Assembly (NCBI GenBank): GCA_947466075.1
Contig: CANIBP010000044.1
Span: 1-57,383 of the forward strand
From: Verrucomicrobiaceae bacterium
Lineage (GTDB): Bacteria; Verrucomicrobiota; Verrucomicrobiia; Verrucomicrobiales; Verrucomicrobiaceae
DNA length: 57,383 nt
Reading direction: 5' to 3'
Shown: one piece after another, positions 45,162 through 53,306 of the stretch
How positions within the stretch are numbered: the stretch's first letter is position 1
Layout of the letters: every line of letters starts with the position of its first letter
Translations under genes and position numbers: made by a program
The notes under the pieces: generated by a model
The model's database searches: none
What the model saw: the letters and a program-made list of their open reading frames with translations, nothing else
Told to the model about the DNA's origin: nothing

Positions 45162-46385
45162 TTACTGCGGTGGTGCCTTCTTCTGCATGGCCGCCTGGAT
45201 GGCCGCCCGCAGCTTCTTGCTTTGTTGGGCTTCAGGATGGTCTGGCCCCATGACTTTGTTCCATCCCGCCTCCGCCCGCTGCGCCAGTCCCAGCGCCTCT
45301 GGGTATTTCTCCTGCTTGAAAAGAGAGACCGCCAGATTGTAGCAACTCTTGAGAGCATCCGAGTGCTCGAAGCCAAGTTCATGCTCGCGTATCTTCAAGA
45401 CGAGACGCAGCTCTTTTTCAGCCTCCACCAGCTTGCCCTGGGCTTCAAAAGCTGCCGCCAGATTGTTCCGTGATGACAAGGCTTCTGGATGGGCGATGCC
45501 CCAGGTGCGCTCCCGGATTGCCAGCAGCCTGGCCAGGATCGGCTCGGCCTCGTCATACTTGCCCTGAGACATCAGCATGGCGCAGAAGTTGTTCCGCAGA
45601 GTGAGAGTGTCGGGATCGTCTTCACCTGCGACACGTTCTTGGATGGCAAGAATGGCACGGAACTCCTTCGTCGCTTCGACTTTTCTGCCCGCGGCAAACA
45701 GCGTCACGGCTTGATTGTTCCGACTCGCCAAAGTTTTCAGACTCTCCTCACCCAGCACCCGTCGTTCGATGGCGAGGACGATGCGGATCTGCTCCAGAGA
45801 TTCGGAATACTTTGCCTCCTCGCGCAGTACTTCAGCCAGATCATAGCGGGTTAGCAGAGTGTCCGCATGTTCCAATCCCAGCGCCTTTTGCCGCAGCGGT
45901 ATCACTTCACGAAATACTTGCTCCGCCTCGGCATACTGTCCCATTTGTTGCAGGCTCCTGCCAAGGTGATGCTGCGTTTCCAGGGTGTCAGGGTGCTCGA
46001 TACCGAGCACACGCTGCCGAACGGGCAGCAGAACGCGGTAGTCTTTCGCCGCCGCCGCAGGGTTGCTCTGATTGCCAAGCATGCGGGCGATATTGTGCCG
46101 GCACTTCAAGGTATCGGGATGCTCCGCGCCCAACACACGCTGCTGCAGGGCGAGCAGGGTTCGGAAACGTGTTTCTGCCTCGGCAAACTGACCCTGTTCA
46201 AAAAGCTGATGCGCTTCCTTGTCCAGTCGTGCCATCTCCTCCTGCTGCTCCTTTGTGGGGGGCGGTAAGGCTTTGGCAGGAGCGGGTGGTGCTGTCTTTG
46301 GCGCAGGTGATTGCGCAGGCGTGAGCTGCGCACATCCCAGAACGATCAGGAGCAGTATGCTGCGGAGTGGCGAAAGCTGGTGCAT
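45162..46385 (-). CDS. Secreted kinesin-light-chain-type TPR protein
   Basis: 407 aa. An N-terminal hydrophobic segment (L-R-S-I-L-L-L-I-V-L-G-C-A-Q-L) acts as signal peptide, possibly with a lipid-modified Cys. A Pro/Ala-rich linker follows, then seven or more 42-residue repeats of the TPR_10/TPR_12 kind (for example L-A-L-Q-Q-R-V-L-G-A-E-H-P-D-T-L). These repeats are usually protein-interaction surfaces. The start at 46385 was set by the signal-like stretch. Divergent from the MNT/HEPN pair; function unknown. Confidence 0.82.
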   Translation of the reverse strand: MHQLSPLRSILLLIVLGCAQLTPAQSPAPKTAPPAPAKALPPPTKEQQEEMARLDKEAHQLFEQGQFAEAETRFRTLLALQQRVLGAEHPDTLKCRHNIARMLGNQSNPAAAAKDYRVLLPVRQRVLGIEHPDTLETQHHLGRSLQQMGQYAEAEQVFREVIPLRQKALGLEHADTLLTRYDLAEVLREEAKYSESLEQIRIVLAIERRVLGEESLKTLASRNNQAVTLFAAGRKVEATKEFRAILAIQERVAGEDDPDTLTLRNNFCAMLMSQGKYDEAEPILARLLAIRERTWGIAHPEALSSRNNLAAAFEAQGKLVEAEKELRLVLKIREHELGFEHSDALKSCYNLAVSLFKQEKYPEALGLAQRAEAGWNKVMGPDHPEAQQSKKLRAAIQAAMQKKAPPQ

Positions 46386-46498
46386 GAGCCACAGCGTGCC
46401 GTTTGGCACCTTCTGCTGCAAGATGAAACCTGTTTGCGCATTTGCCGTTGAGGGAAAAACGAGTTGATGAGCCATTAGTTGCGAGGCTTACTGAATGC

Positions 46499-46822
46499 AT
46501 GATTTCCATGAAGGACATCAAGCGTTACTGCGATGACATCGCTGTGGCCTGCAAGCCGCAGCGGATCATCCTCTTTGGCTCGTACGCCTACGGCAAGCCG
46601 ACCGAGGATTCGGATGTGGACGTGCTTGTGGTGCTGCCGAAGTCGCGGCGGGTGATGCGGGACACGGCGGTGAAAATCCGGCTGACGGTGGACGCTGATT
46701 TTCCAGTGGATGTGCTGGTGCGCGGAGAGTCCGAGGTGGAACGACGGGTGCGACAAAAGGATTTGTTTATGACGCACATCACCAACGAAGGGAAGGTCAT
46801 GTATGAAGCCGTCCACGCGTGA
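46499..46822 (+). CDS. MNT-type nucleotidyltransferase (putative antitoxin)
   Basis: 107-aa minimal nucleotidyltransferase. The signature I-I-L-F-G-S-Y-A-Y-G-K-P-T-E-D-S-D-V-D-V-L-V-V-L contains G-S and the two catalytic Asp (D-x-D) of the polbeta superfamily. In MNT/HEPN pairs this protein can neutralise the HEPN partner, in some systems by adding AMP to a conserved Tyr. ATG at 46499 is preferred over 46508 because GAGG lies 13 nt upstream. The 3' end overlaps the HEPN gene by 20 bp, the usual toxin-antitoxin arrangement. Confidence 0.87.
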   Translation: MISMKDIKRYCDDIAVACKPQRIILFGSYAYGKPTEDSDVDVLVVLPKSRRVMRDTAVKIRLTVDADFPVDVLVRGESEVERRVRQKDLFMTHITNEGKVMYEAVHA

Positions 46823-47189
46823 ATGGATCAAGAAGGCGGAGGCGGACTACCAGCTCGCGCTGATTCTGTCGCGGCGGCGCAAGATGACATTCCATGAACA
46901 GGGCTGTTTCTTGTGCCAGCAAAGCGCGGAGAAATATCTCAAGGCACGTTTGGAGGAGGCCAATATCATGTCTCCCAAAACGCATGATCTGAAAAAGCTG
47001 CTGAACCTGCTGCTTCCGGTAGAACCGCTGTGGGCTGCTATGCTGCCGGTGCTGGCAGGTCTGACCGATTACGCGGTGGAGTTTCGCTATCCCGGTCATG
47101 AGGCAACGGCCCGTCAGTTGAAGGAAGCGATCAAGGCGGCCAAAGTGGTGCGCAAGGAAGCGCGGATGGCGCTCGGCTTGAAGGTCTGA
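46803..47189 (+). CDS. HEPN-domain protein (putative toxin or partner of MNT)
   Basis: 128-aa alpha-helical HEPN protein. Conserved features are W-I-K-K-A-E-A-D-Y-Q-L-A near the start, F-L-C-Q-Q-S-A-E-K-Y-L-K-A and the H-D-L-K-K-L-L motif, and E-F-R-Y-P-G-H-E near residue 98. Its R-x3-H spacing is shorter than the R-x4-6-H of RNase HEPN toxins, so it may belong to the non-toxic or nucleotide-binding HEPN group. The overlap with the upstream MNT gene shows coupled translation. Confidence 0.85.
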   Translation: MKPSTREWIKKAEADYQLALILSRRRKMTFHEQGCFLCQQSAEKYLKARLEEANIMSPKTHDLKKLLNLLLPVEPLWAAMLPVLAGLTDYAVEFRYPGHEATARQLKEAIKAAKVVRKEARMALGLKV

Positions 47190-47198
47190 GTGGGTTCC

Positions 47199-48278
47199 TT
47201 AATTCAATCCGGCCTCAGCGAGACGTTCCTTTAGGTCGCTGGCGAGGAGGGCCTGCTGGATGGGGTCGATGCGGCCTTCCATGAACTGGTCGAGGTTGTA
47301 GAGGGTCAGCTCGATGCGGTGGTCGGTGACGCGGTTCTGCGGGTAGTTGTAGGTGCGGATTTTTTCCTCGCGGCCGCCGCTGCCGATGAGGTTGCGGCGG
47401 TTGGCGGAGTATTTGGCGGCTTCTTCCTGCTGCTTTTTCTCCAGAAGGCGTGAGCGCAGGATGCTGAGAGCTTTTTCCTTGTTCTTGATCTGGCTGCGAC
47501 CGTCCTGACAACGGACGATGGTGCCGGTGGGGATGTGCATGACCTGCACGGCGGAGTCGGTGGTGTTCACGCCCTGACCGCCAGCGCCGGAGGAACGGCA
47601 GACTTCGATGCGGACTTCGTCGGACTTGAGTTCGAAATCGACCTCTTCGGCCTCGGGCAGCACGGCGACAGTGGCGGCGGAGGTGTGAATGCGGCCTTGC
47701 GCTTCGGTGGCGGGGACGCGCTGCACGCGGTGGACGCCGCTTTCGTATTTCATGACGCGATAGACATCATCGCCGCTGACTTTGACGATGACTTCCTTGA
47801 AGCCACCCACGTCGGAGGGGCTGGTGTCGAGGGATTCGACCTTCCAGCCACGGTTTTCAGCGAAGCGGGTGTACATGCGCAGAAGATCGGCGGCAAAGAG
47901 CGATGCTTCATCACCGCCGGTGCCAGCCCGGATTTCGAGGATGACATCGCGTCCTTCGAGTGGATCAGGCGGCAGAATGGACTCTTGGATGGATTTTTCG
48001 AGATCGATGAGTCGCTGCTCAAGCACGGGAATCTCGGCAGCGGCCATCTCGGCGATTTCGCGATCATCCATGGACTTGGCCATATCGCGATTCTCCGCCA
48101 GCTCGGTCTGCGCTTTTTCAAACGCGGCCCAGTCGGCGAGGAGTTTTTGCAGGTTGCGATGCTCGCGCAGCAGCTCACCAGCCTTCTTGGGATCATCGAA
48201 GAAGTTCGGCCTGCCAATGACGTCTTCGAGGTCGGCAAAGCGGGTGCGTTTGCCGGCGATGACTGCGGAGTAATCCAT
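47199..48278 (-). CDS. prfA: Peptide chain release factor 1
   Basis: 359-aa class I release factor for UAA/UAG. The G-A-G-G-Q-G-V-N-T-T motif near residue 232 catalyses peptide release. The codon-recognition tripeptide P-A-T near residue 187 (V-P-A-T-E-A-Q-G-R-I-H-T-S) identifies RF1 rather than RF2. The acidic E-I-R-A-G-T-G-G-D-E-A region and the C-terminal R-T-Y-N-Y-P-Q-N-R-V-T-D-H-R-I are canonical. rpmE lies upstream on the same strand. A prmC/hemK methyltransferase gene, often next to prfA, is not in the window. Confidence 0.97.
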   Translation of the reverse strand: MDYSAVIAGKRTRFADLEDVIGRPNFFDDPKKAGELLREHRNLQKLLADWAAFEKAQTELAENRDMAKSMDDREIAEMAAAEIPVLEQRLIDLEKSIQESILPPDPLEGRDVILEIRAGTGGDEASLFAADLLRMYTRFAENRGWKVESLDTSPSDVGGFKEVIVKVSGDDVYRVMKYESGVHRVQRVPATEAQGRIHTSAATVAVLPEAEEVDFELKSDEVRIEVCRSSGAGGQGVNTTDSAVQVMHIPTGTIVRCQDGRSQIKNKEKALSILRSRLLEKKQQEEAAKYSANRRNLIGSGGREEKIRTYNYPQNRVTDHRIELTLYNLDQFMEGRIDPIQQALLASDLKERLAEAGLN

Positions 48279-48302
48279 GGGAAGCGGAGGGGAGTTGACC
48301 GT

Positions 48303-48345
48303 GGCTGAACGGTTGTTGACGGTGGTTTACGGTTGTTAGCCAGCA
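48303..48345. repeat. GGTTGTT-rich repeat upstream of prfA
   Basis: A short block of GGTTGTT/GGTTTAC-type words begins 25 bp upstream of the prfA ATG and is flanked by TGGCT and AGCCA. The 15-mer TTGTTGACGGTGGTT at 48313-48327 is identical to 20399-20413, which lies just upstream of folK in the same orientation relative to the gene. Confidence 0.7.
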
Positions 48346-48449
48346 GGCGGAGTGGAAGCGGGGTGCGATAAAATCGTCCTCGATCATATCGTGCTCGCAG
48401 GAGCTAAACTGGAGCGAAAACTGAGAACTGCTCACTGAAACCAAGCAGC

Positions 48450-48492
48450 CCAAAACAAAACGGTGCCCAGCACGAGGCATGGACACCGTTTG
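48450..48492 (-). terminator. Rho-independent terminator of rpmE
   Basis: On the minus strand a stem AAACGGTGTCC ... GGGCACCGTTT (48491-48481 with 48468-48458, one bulge) is followed by TTGTTTTG. It lies 23 bp after the rpmE stop and fits an intrinsic terminator separating rpmE from prfA. Confidence 0.75.
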
Positions 48493-48514
48493 GCTAAAAA
48501 GAGAGATACGAGAG

Positions 48515-48772
48515 CTAGGCTTCGGTGGCAGCAGGAGCGGCAGCTTCGAGCTTCGGAGCCGTGCGGCGAGCGCGGGTGGAACCGTAGCGCTGGGCGAACT
48601 TGTCCACACGACCGGCGGTGTCGATGAAGCGCTGCTCACCGGTGAAGTAAGGATGGCAGGCGGAGCAGATACCGATACGCAGGTTCTGCACAGTGGACAC
48701 CGTGTTATAGACGGTGCCGCAGGTGCAGGTGATCGTCGTTTCAGCGGACTTAGGATGGATGTTTTCTTTCAT
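48515..48772 (-). CDS. rpmE: 50S ribosomal protein L31
   Basis: 85-aa zinc-type (Cys+) bL31. It begins M-K-E-N-I-H-P and holds the metal-binding cysteines in C-T-C-G and G-I-C-S-A-C-H-P-Y-F-T-G, with the conserved F-I-D-T-A-G-R-V-D-K-F motif. The Ala-rich C-terminal tail (A-P-K-L-E-A-A-A-P-A-A) is longer than in E. coli. It has its own terminator downstream, suggesting a monocistronic transcript. Confidence 0.97.
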   Translation of the reverse strand: MKENIHPKSAETTITCTCGTVYNTVSTVQNLRIGICSACHPYFTGEQRFIDTAGRVDKFAQRYGSTRARRTAPKLEAAAPAATEA

Positions 48773-48927
48773 GGTGATGAGGTCACGTGACCGGGCGAGG
48801 CGCGGAATGCTGCTTTCGCCGGGGCGTGGGGCGCGGATGGTAGTGGCTTTCGAGGCGGGGTCAAGGGAGGAGTTCGACGCTGTTCAAGGTAGTGATAGCT
48901 GGCAGGTGCGGCCTGCGTTACGGAACG

Positions 48928-50733
48928 ATGATGAAGCTATTCTGCCTGTCCATTGCTCTCCTCGCTGTACATTCTATTCAAGCGGCGCCGCCGAATGTGG
49001 TGGTGTTTCTGGCGGATGATTCGGGGTGGGGTGATTACTCGATCAATGGCAACACGAACATTCAGACGCCGAATATTGATTCATTGTCGAAGGCGGGGGC
49101 CAGTTTTGACCGCTTTTTTGTGTGTGCGCTCTGTGCACCGACACGAGCGGAGTTTCTGACAGGACGCTACCACTCGCGCAGCGGGGTGCTGGGGGTCTCG
49201 ACGGGACAAGAGCGGATGAACACGGATGAGAAGACCATCGCCGACAGCTTTTTGGCAAGCGGTTATGCCACGGGGGCCTTCGGCAAATGGCACAATGGCA
49301 GCCAGTGGCCGTATCATCCGAATGCTCGTGGGTTTCAGGAGTATGTGGGCTACACAAGTGGTCACTGGGGTGAGTATTTCGACCCACCGCTGGAGCACAA
49401 CGGGCAAGCGTTTCGCGCGAAGGGCTTCATTGTGGACGTGTTGGTGGGGAGGGCGATGGAGTTCATCGAGACGAATCGAGAGAAGCCATTTTTCTGTTAC
49501 GTGCCGCTGACGACGCCACATTCACCGTTCAGTGTGCCGGACGAGCATTGGAACAAGTTCAAAGACTCACCGGTGACGATGCGCGGTGCGGAGGGAGATA
49601 AAGAAGATCTGGCGGTAACTCGCACAGTGCTGGCGATGGTGGACAACATCGACATGAACGTGGGCCGCGTGCTGAAGAAGCTCGATGAACTCAAACTCAC
49701 GGAGAACACCATCGTCGTCTATTTCAGTGACAACGGGCCCAACAGTGGACGCTGGAACGGCGGAATGAAGGGCAAAAAGGGTGTGACGGATGAAGGTGGG
49801 GTGCGTTCGGTGCTGTTCATGCGTTGGCCGGGGAAGATCAAGCCTGGGACAATGATCACACCGATCGCAGGGGCGATTGATCTGCTGCCAACGCTCACAA
49901 AACTGGCGAGTGTGCCGATGGTGAGCACGAAGCCACTGGATGGCTGGGATTTTTCGACTTTGCTGCTCGGTGGCGAGACGAAACACGGATCACGAGAGTT
50001 GATGAACTACAACGGTGGGCGTTTGAGCGTGCGGACTCAAACGCATCGTCTGGATGCTGTGGGTGGTTTGTTTGACATGGTGGCGGATCCGAATCAGAAG
50101 AAAGACATCGCTGCAGAGCAGCCTGAACTCGCGGCAAAACTCGCGGTAAAAGCAACGGCGTGGCACGAGGAGATTTTTGGGAGTCCTTATGCAGCAGCGC
50201 CAGTTGGCGGCAAAGGGAAGGGGTCAAATAAAGGCGGTCCTAAAAACGAGGATAAGCGTCCTTATCCCGTCGGTTACAGCGAATTCCCGATCACGATGCT
50301 ACCGGCACGCGATGGCGAGCCACACGGCGGCGTGCAGCGCAGTTCGAGCGCACCCAACTGCTCTTATTTCGTGAATTGGAAGACCAAGGATGCCTCGATG
50401 ACGTGGGACATCGATGTTCACACCGCAGGCGAATACGAGGCAAGCATCGAATATGTCTGCCCGCAGGCGGACGTGGGATCAATGATTGTGCTGAGCTTCG
50501 GTGATGCTAAAACGACTGGCAAGGTCATACCGGGCTGGTATCCACGCCTGCTGGACGATCAGGATCGGGCAGCGCGCAAAGGTGAGAGCTACATGCGCGA
50601 TTTTCACACGCTTTCGCTCGGTACGATTAAGCTGGCAGCGCAGCGGGGCTTGTTGACCCTACGGGCATTGGAAATTCCCGGTCAAAGCGTGGCGGAGGTG
50701 CTGCGGGTGACGCTCACGCTGAAATCCAAGTGA
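48928..50733 (+). CDS. Secreted sulfatase (type I, CxPxR)
   Basis: 601 aa with a signal peptide (M-M-K-L-F-C-L-S-I-A-L-L-A-V-H-S-I-Q-A). N-terminal metal-binding V-F-L-A-D-D-S-G-W-G-D is followed by the sulfatase signature C-A-P-T-R-A-E-F-L-T-G-R near residue 70, whose Cys must be converted to formylglycine. Later motifs include G-K-W-H, T-T-P-H-S-P-F and Y-F-S-D-N-G-P-N. A C-terminal beta-sandwich-like region (about 470-601) follows the core. It likely removes sulfate from polysaccharides in the periplasm or outside. ATG at 48928 or 48931 are both possible. Divergent from rpmE. Confidence 0.94.
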   Translation: MMKLFCLSIALLAVHSIQAAPPNVVVFLADDSGWGDYSINGNTNIQTPNIDSLSKAGASFDRFFVCALCAPTRAEFLTGRYHSRSGVLGVSTGQERMNTDEKTIADSFLASGYATGAFGKWHNGSQWPYHPNARGFQEYVGYTSGHWGEYFDPPLEHNGQAFRAKGFIVDVLVGRAMEFIETNREKPFFCYVPLTTPHSPFSVPDEHWNKFKDSPVTMRGAEGDKEDLAVTRTVLAMVDNIDMNVGRVLKKLDELKLTENTIVVYFSDNGPNSGRWNGGMKGKKGVTDEGGVRSVLFMRWPGKIKPGTMITPIAGAIDLLPTLTKLASVPMVSTKPLDGWDFSTLLLGGETKHGSRELMNYNGGRLSVRTQTHRLDAVGGLFDMVADPNQKKDIAAEQPELAAKLAVKATAWHEEIFGSPYAAAPVGGKGKGSNKGGPKNEDKRPYPVGYSEFPITMLPARDGEPHGGVQRSSSAPNCSYFVNWKTKDASMTWDIDVHTAGEYEASIEYVCPQADVGSMIVLSFGDAKTTGKVIPGWYPRLLDDQDRAARKGESYMRDFHTLSLGTIKLAAQRGLLTLRALEIPGQSVAEVLRVTLTLKSK

Positions 50734-50804
50734 GGCATGGCACATTTCCTGATTCAATGCTGGTGTTCGATTTACCAACCGGCTTTATTCCGTCCACCCT
50801 TCTC

Positions 50805-51224
50805 ATGAAATTATCCCGTCTTCTTCCCGCCCTGATCGCCCCGCTGCTGCTTGCTGCCTGCGGCTCCGTTGAAATCGCCCCGGCTGATGCTCCTAGCATC
50901 GTGATCGGCCCGAATGAGTCGCGTGAGTGCGGACAGGGCATGGTTTTGTTCCCGGTGGGGGTTTACAAGGCTGAGGTCGTGTCCTCGAAGGGAACTTACT
51001 ACTTGGCACCGGAACGAATCCGCACGGCAGGCGTGCTGATTGGACGTTCGGAGCGTGGGGGCATCTTTGTTTCCAATGCCAGCGGAAATCCGCAGGCGGC
51101 GTGGTTTGGGGATCCTCGTGACAACGTGGATGACAGTCCGGGCACGCTGTTTGGAGCCATCGGAGTGACCGCTCCGAAATTGTGGCCCTACACGCCCAAA
51201 GTTCCCTATACCGTGAAGAAATAG
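50805..51224 (+). CDS. Small putative lipoprotein
   Basis: 139 aa. The signal L-I-A-P-L-L-L-A-A-C-G is a good lipobox with Cys near residue 19. The mature part is mostly beta-type and contains L-F-P-V-G-V-Y-K-A-E-V-V-S-S-K-G-T-Y-Y and a Pro-rich end. No family was recognised. The start at 50805 was set by the lipoprotein signal; it lies 71 bp after the sulfatase stop and may be co-transcribed with it. Confidence 0.75.
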   Translation: MKLSRLLPALIAPLLLAACGSVEIAPADAPSIVIGPNESRECGQGMVLFPVGVYKAEVVSSKGTYYLAPERIRTAGVLIGRSERGGIFVSNASGNPQAAWFGDPRDNVDDSPGTLFGAIGVTAPKLWPYTPKVPYTVKK

Positions 51225-51252
51225 GGTGATTTGGCCAAAACGGGGTGGGTTT

Positions 51253-51275
51253 TGACAAACGTAAGGACTTTGTCA
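51253..51275. promoter_or_regulatory. Operator-like inverted repeat upstream of the transglutaminase-like gene
   Basis: TGACAAA (51253-51259) and TTTGTCA (51269-51275) are perfect 7-bp inverted arms with a 9-nt spacer, the geometry of a dimeric-repressor site. It lies 16 bp upstream of the putative -35 at 51291. Not followed by a T-run, so a terminator is unlikely. Confidence 0.45.
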
Positions 51276-51290
51276 GAAAGAGGGTTTTGG

Positions 51291-51317
51291 TTGCATAAAC
51301 CTTATAAAAACTATAAT
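51291..51317 (+). promoter_or_regulatory. Sigma-70-like promoter with perfect -10
   Basis: TTGCAT (51291-51296) and TATAAT (51312-51317) are separated by 15 nt, slightly short of the optimum. The ATG at 51328 begins only 10 nt after the -10, so transcription would start within a few bases of the start codon, giving a leaderless or near-leaderless mRNA. Confidence 0.5.
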
Positions 51318-51327
51318 TTGGCTGCGA

Positions 51328-52749
51328 ATGAATAGCCGACTCATCACCTGGTCCGTCGCCTCCGCCGTCATTTTGGCGGGAGGCATTGCCGCCATGAAGG
51401 AGGGCTGGTTGGATGGGTGGAAAATGCGGCTGGGTGAGCTTATGACCAGTCCTGGTGCTCAATACAGTTCAGCGCGGTTCCGCGTGGACTTGGTGGACCA
51501 GTTCAATTATTCGCGGTTAGCGGCGAAAACCCCGATGCTCCGCGTCGATCCTGAAATGGAAGCCTGGCTGGACCGTGAATTTGCCAAGATCGATACCTCT
51601 GACCTCAACAAAGTTACTGAACTGGTGCAGGAAGGGATGCCGCGTTACTACCGTGTCTCTGTTTGCTCTGCTAGCAGCCCGAGTTTGCGTGAGTTGGGCC
51701 AGCGCTTTCATGAATATTCCCATCGTTCTCAGCCGGAGATGACGCATATGGCCGTGGCGCTGCGGCCGCGGGCCAGCGGGTTGATGCACGAGGCTTTATT
51801 GGTACTGGGCCAGCGGTTGCGTGATTTTACCCCCGAGGCTTTGTCCAAGTCGGCTGATGAGCCGTTTTTCAGCACCTGCGTGCATTGCAAGCAGCCGCAT
51901 TTCATGAAGCTCTCTCGTGCCCAGCGCAGCATGGCGCTGGAATGCCCAAAGTGCCGCCGCAAATACGCAGTGATCGCCGCCGACAGTGCCGGCAATTTCC
52001 GCTACGTGAATGAGTTTCTCACCGGCTATGCCCCCTCGGCAGTGTTTGCAAAAAACCAGTCACGAGTTCAGCAGCTATTTACGATTTGGGCCGCTGTGCA
52101 TGCCAATTGCCGCTACACCAACGATCCCGGTGCAAAATCGGGCACCAACTTTGCTAAAAAAGAACAGACTGACTGCTGGCAGTTCGCTGATGAAACGCAG
52201 AGCCTCCAGCGTGGCGACTGCGAGGACTCCTCGATCTTCCTGGCGGACTGGCTCATGTCGCGTGGTTTTCAAGTGCGCGTGGCCTTGGGCCGCTATGGCG
52301 ATCTTGGTGGTCATGCGTGGTGTGTGGTGAAGATCGACGACAAAGAATATCTGATCGAATCGACCGAAAACCGCCCCGATCCGACGGATCCACCACTCGC
52401 CAGCCGTGTCGGCAGCCGCTATGTGCCCGAGGTGCTGTTTGACCGCTTCGCGATCTATGTCCCCACCAGCCCGCATCGTGCATGGAAAGGCGACTATTGG
52501 TCCGCGAATACTTGGACACGCATCGAACCGCGTGCCGACCTCGGTGGCGATCCGATTCTGGCCCGGGCGCCTGTTGGATCACCGGCGAAGTCTGGAAGCA
52601 AAAGTCTGCTTGAAGCCGCTGCTACAGCGGATGTCACACGGCTAGCCCGCACCACATTTGCCAGTCCTGCGGCCCCAACGTTCTTGAATCTCGGCAGCAT
52701 TCCTACCGACGCGAAGGTTTGGAGCCAATCGCTGGCACCGACACGCTGA
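51328..52749 (+). CDS. Membrane-anchored transglutaminase-like protein with internal zinc ribbon
   Basis: 473 aa. A hydrophobic N-terminal segment (residues about 5-23) suggests a signal anchor. In the middle a zinc ribbon is visible: C-V-H-C near residue 185 and C-P-K-C near residue 209. The following domain is a transglutaminase-like cysteine peptidase, with Cys in R-G-D-C-E-D-S-S near residue 298, His in G-G-H-A-W-C near residue 329 and acid residues in Y-L-I-E-S-T-E. The substrate is unknown; bacterial relatives act on envelope proteins. A zinc ribbon in a presumed periplasmic position is unusual. It is followed by NfeD-like, floA and a partner gene in the same direction. Confidence 0.8.
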   Translation: MNSRLITWSVASAVILAGGIAAMKEGWLDGWKMRLGELMTSPGAQYSSARFRVDLVDQFNYSRLAAKTPMLRVDPEMEAWLDREFAKIDTSDLNKVTELVQEGMPRYYRVSVCSASSPSLRELGQRFHEYSHRSQPEMTHMAVALRPRASGLMHEALLVLGQRLRDFTPEALSKSADEPFFSTCVHCKQPHFMKLSRAQRSMALECPKCRRKYAVIAADSAGNFRYVNEFLTGYAPSAVFAKNQSRVQQLFTIWAAVHANCRYTNDPGAKSGTNFAKKEQTDCWQFADETQSLQRGDCEDSSIFLADWLMSRGFQVRVALGRYGDLGGHAWCVVKIDDKEYLIESTENRPDPTDPPLASRVGSRYVPEVLFDRFAIYVPTSPHRAWKGDYWSANTWTRIEPRADLGGDPILARAPVGSPAKSGSKSLLEAAATADVTRLARTTFASPAAPTFLNLGSIPTDAKVWSQSLAPTR

Positions 52750-52790
52750 ATTCGCATCGCGTCTTGACGCCCTCCTGTGCCGCGTTCAGC

Positions 52791-53279
52791 ATGGAGTTAA
52801 CCATGCTCGCCAGCATCGCCATCCTCACGTTGTTCGGCATCTTCCTCATGATGCTGGAGACTTTCCTGCCCGGCTGGGTAGCAGGTATTCTTGGCACGAT
52901 CTCGATTCTCGCTGCCGTCTGGCTTACGCTGATGTCGGACGAACTGGCAGATTGGAGTTCTGGCCTGCGTCTGGCGCTGGCGCTCGGCATCTTGGTCTTT
53001 TCTGCTGCGATCTTGCTGGCTTGGATGCGTTGGTTTGCCGCCAAGTTTTTCCGCCGCGCATTGACACTCACTACCAGCATCGACACACCCATCGCAGTTA
53101 CCGCTATTCTAGGCGCAAAAGGTGTCGCTCTCACCGAACTGCGTCCGCTGGGACGTGCTGAAATCGCTGGCCAGCGCTACGATGTGCGTTGCCAAAACGG
53201 TCTGGCCGCCGCAGGAGCACAGGTGGAAGTCATTGCCACCGAACCTGGCAATCTGCTGGTTCGATTAATCTCAACTTAA
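52791..53279 (+). CDS. NfeD-like membrane protein
   Basis: 162 aa with two or three N-terminal membrane helices (M-L-A-S-I-A-I-L-T-L-F-G-I-F; I-L-G-T-I-S-I-L-A-A-V-W-L; L-A-L-A-L-G-I-L-V-F-S-A) and a C-terminal OB fold with the NfeD signature G-A-K-G-V-A-L-T-E-L-R-P-L-G-R-A-E-I-A-G-Q-R-Y-D-V. The protease domain of long NfeD proteins is absent (short form). Short NfeD and flotillin genes are often adjacent, as here with floA 27 bp downstream, and act in membrane microdomain organisation. ATG at 52803 is an alternative start. Confidence 0.9.
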   Translation: MELTMLASIAILTLFGIFLMMLETFLPGWVAGILGTISILAAVWLTLMSDELADWSSGLRLALALGILVFSAAILLAWMRWFAAKFFRRALTLTTSIDTPIAVTAILGAKGVALTELRPLGRAEIAGQRYDVRCQNGLAAAGAQVEVIATEPGNLLVRLIST

Positions 53280-53306
53280 CCAACCTCAAACCACCCCTCC
53301 ATCATT

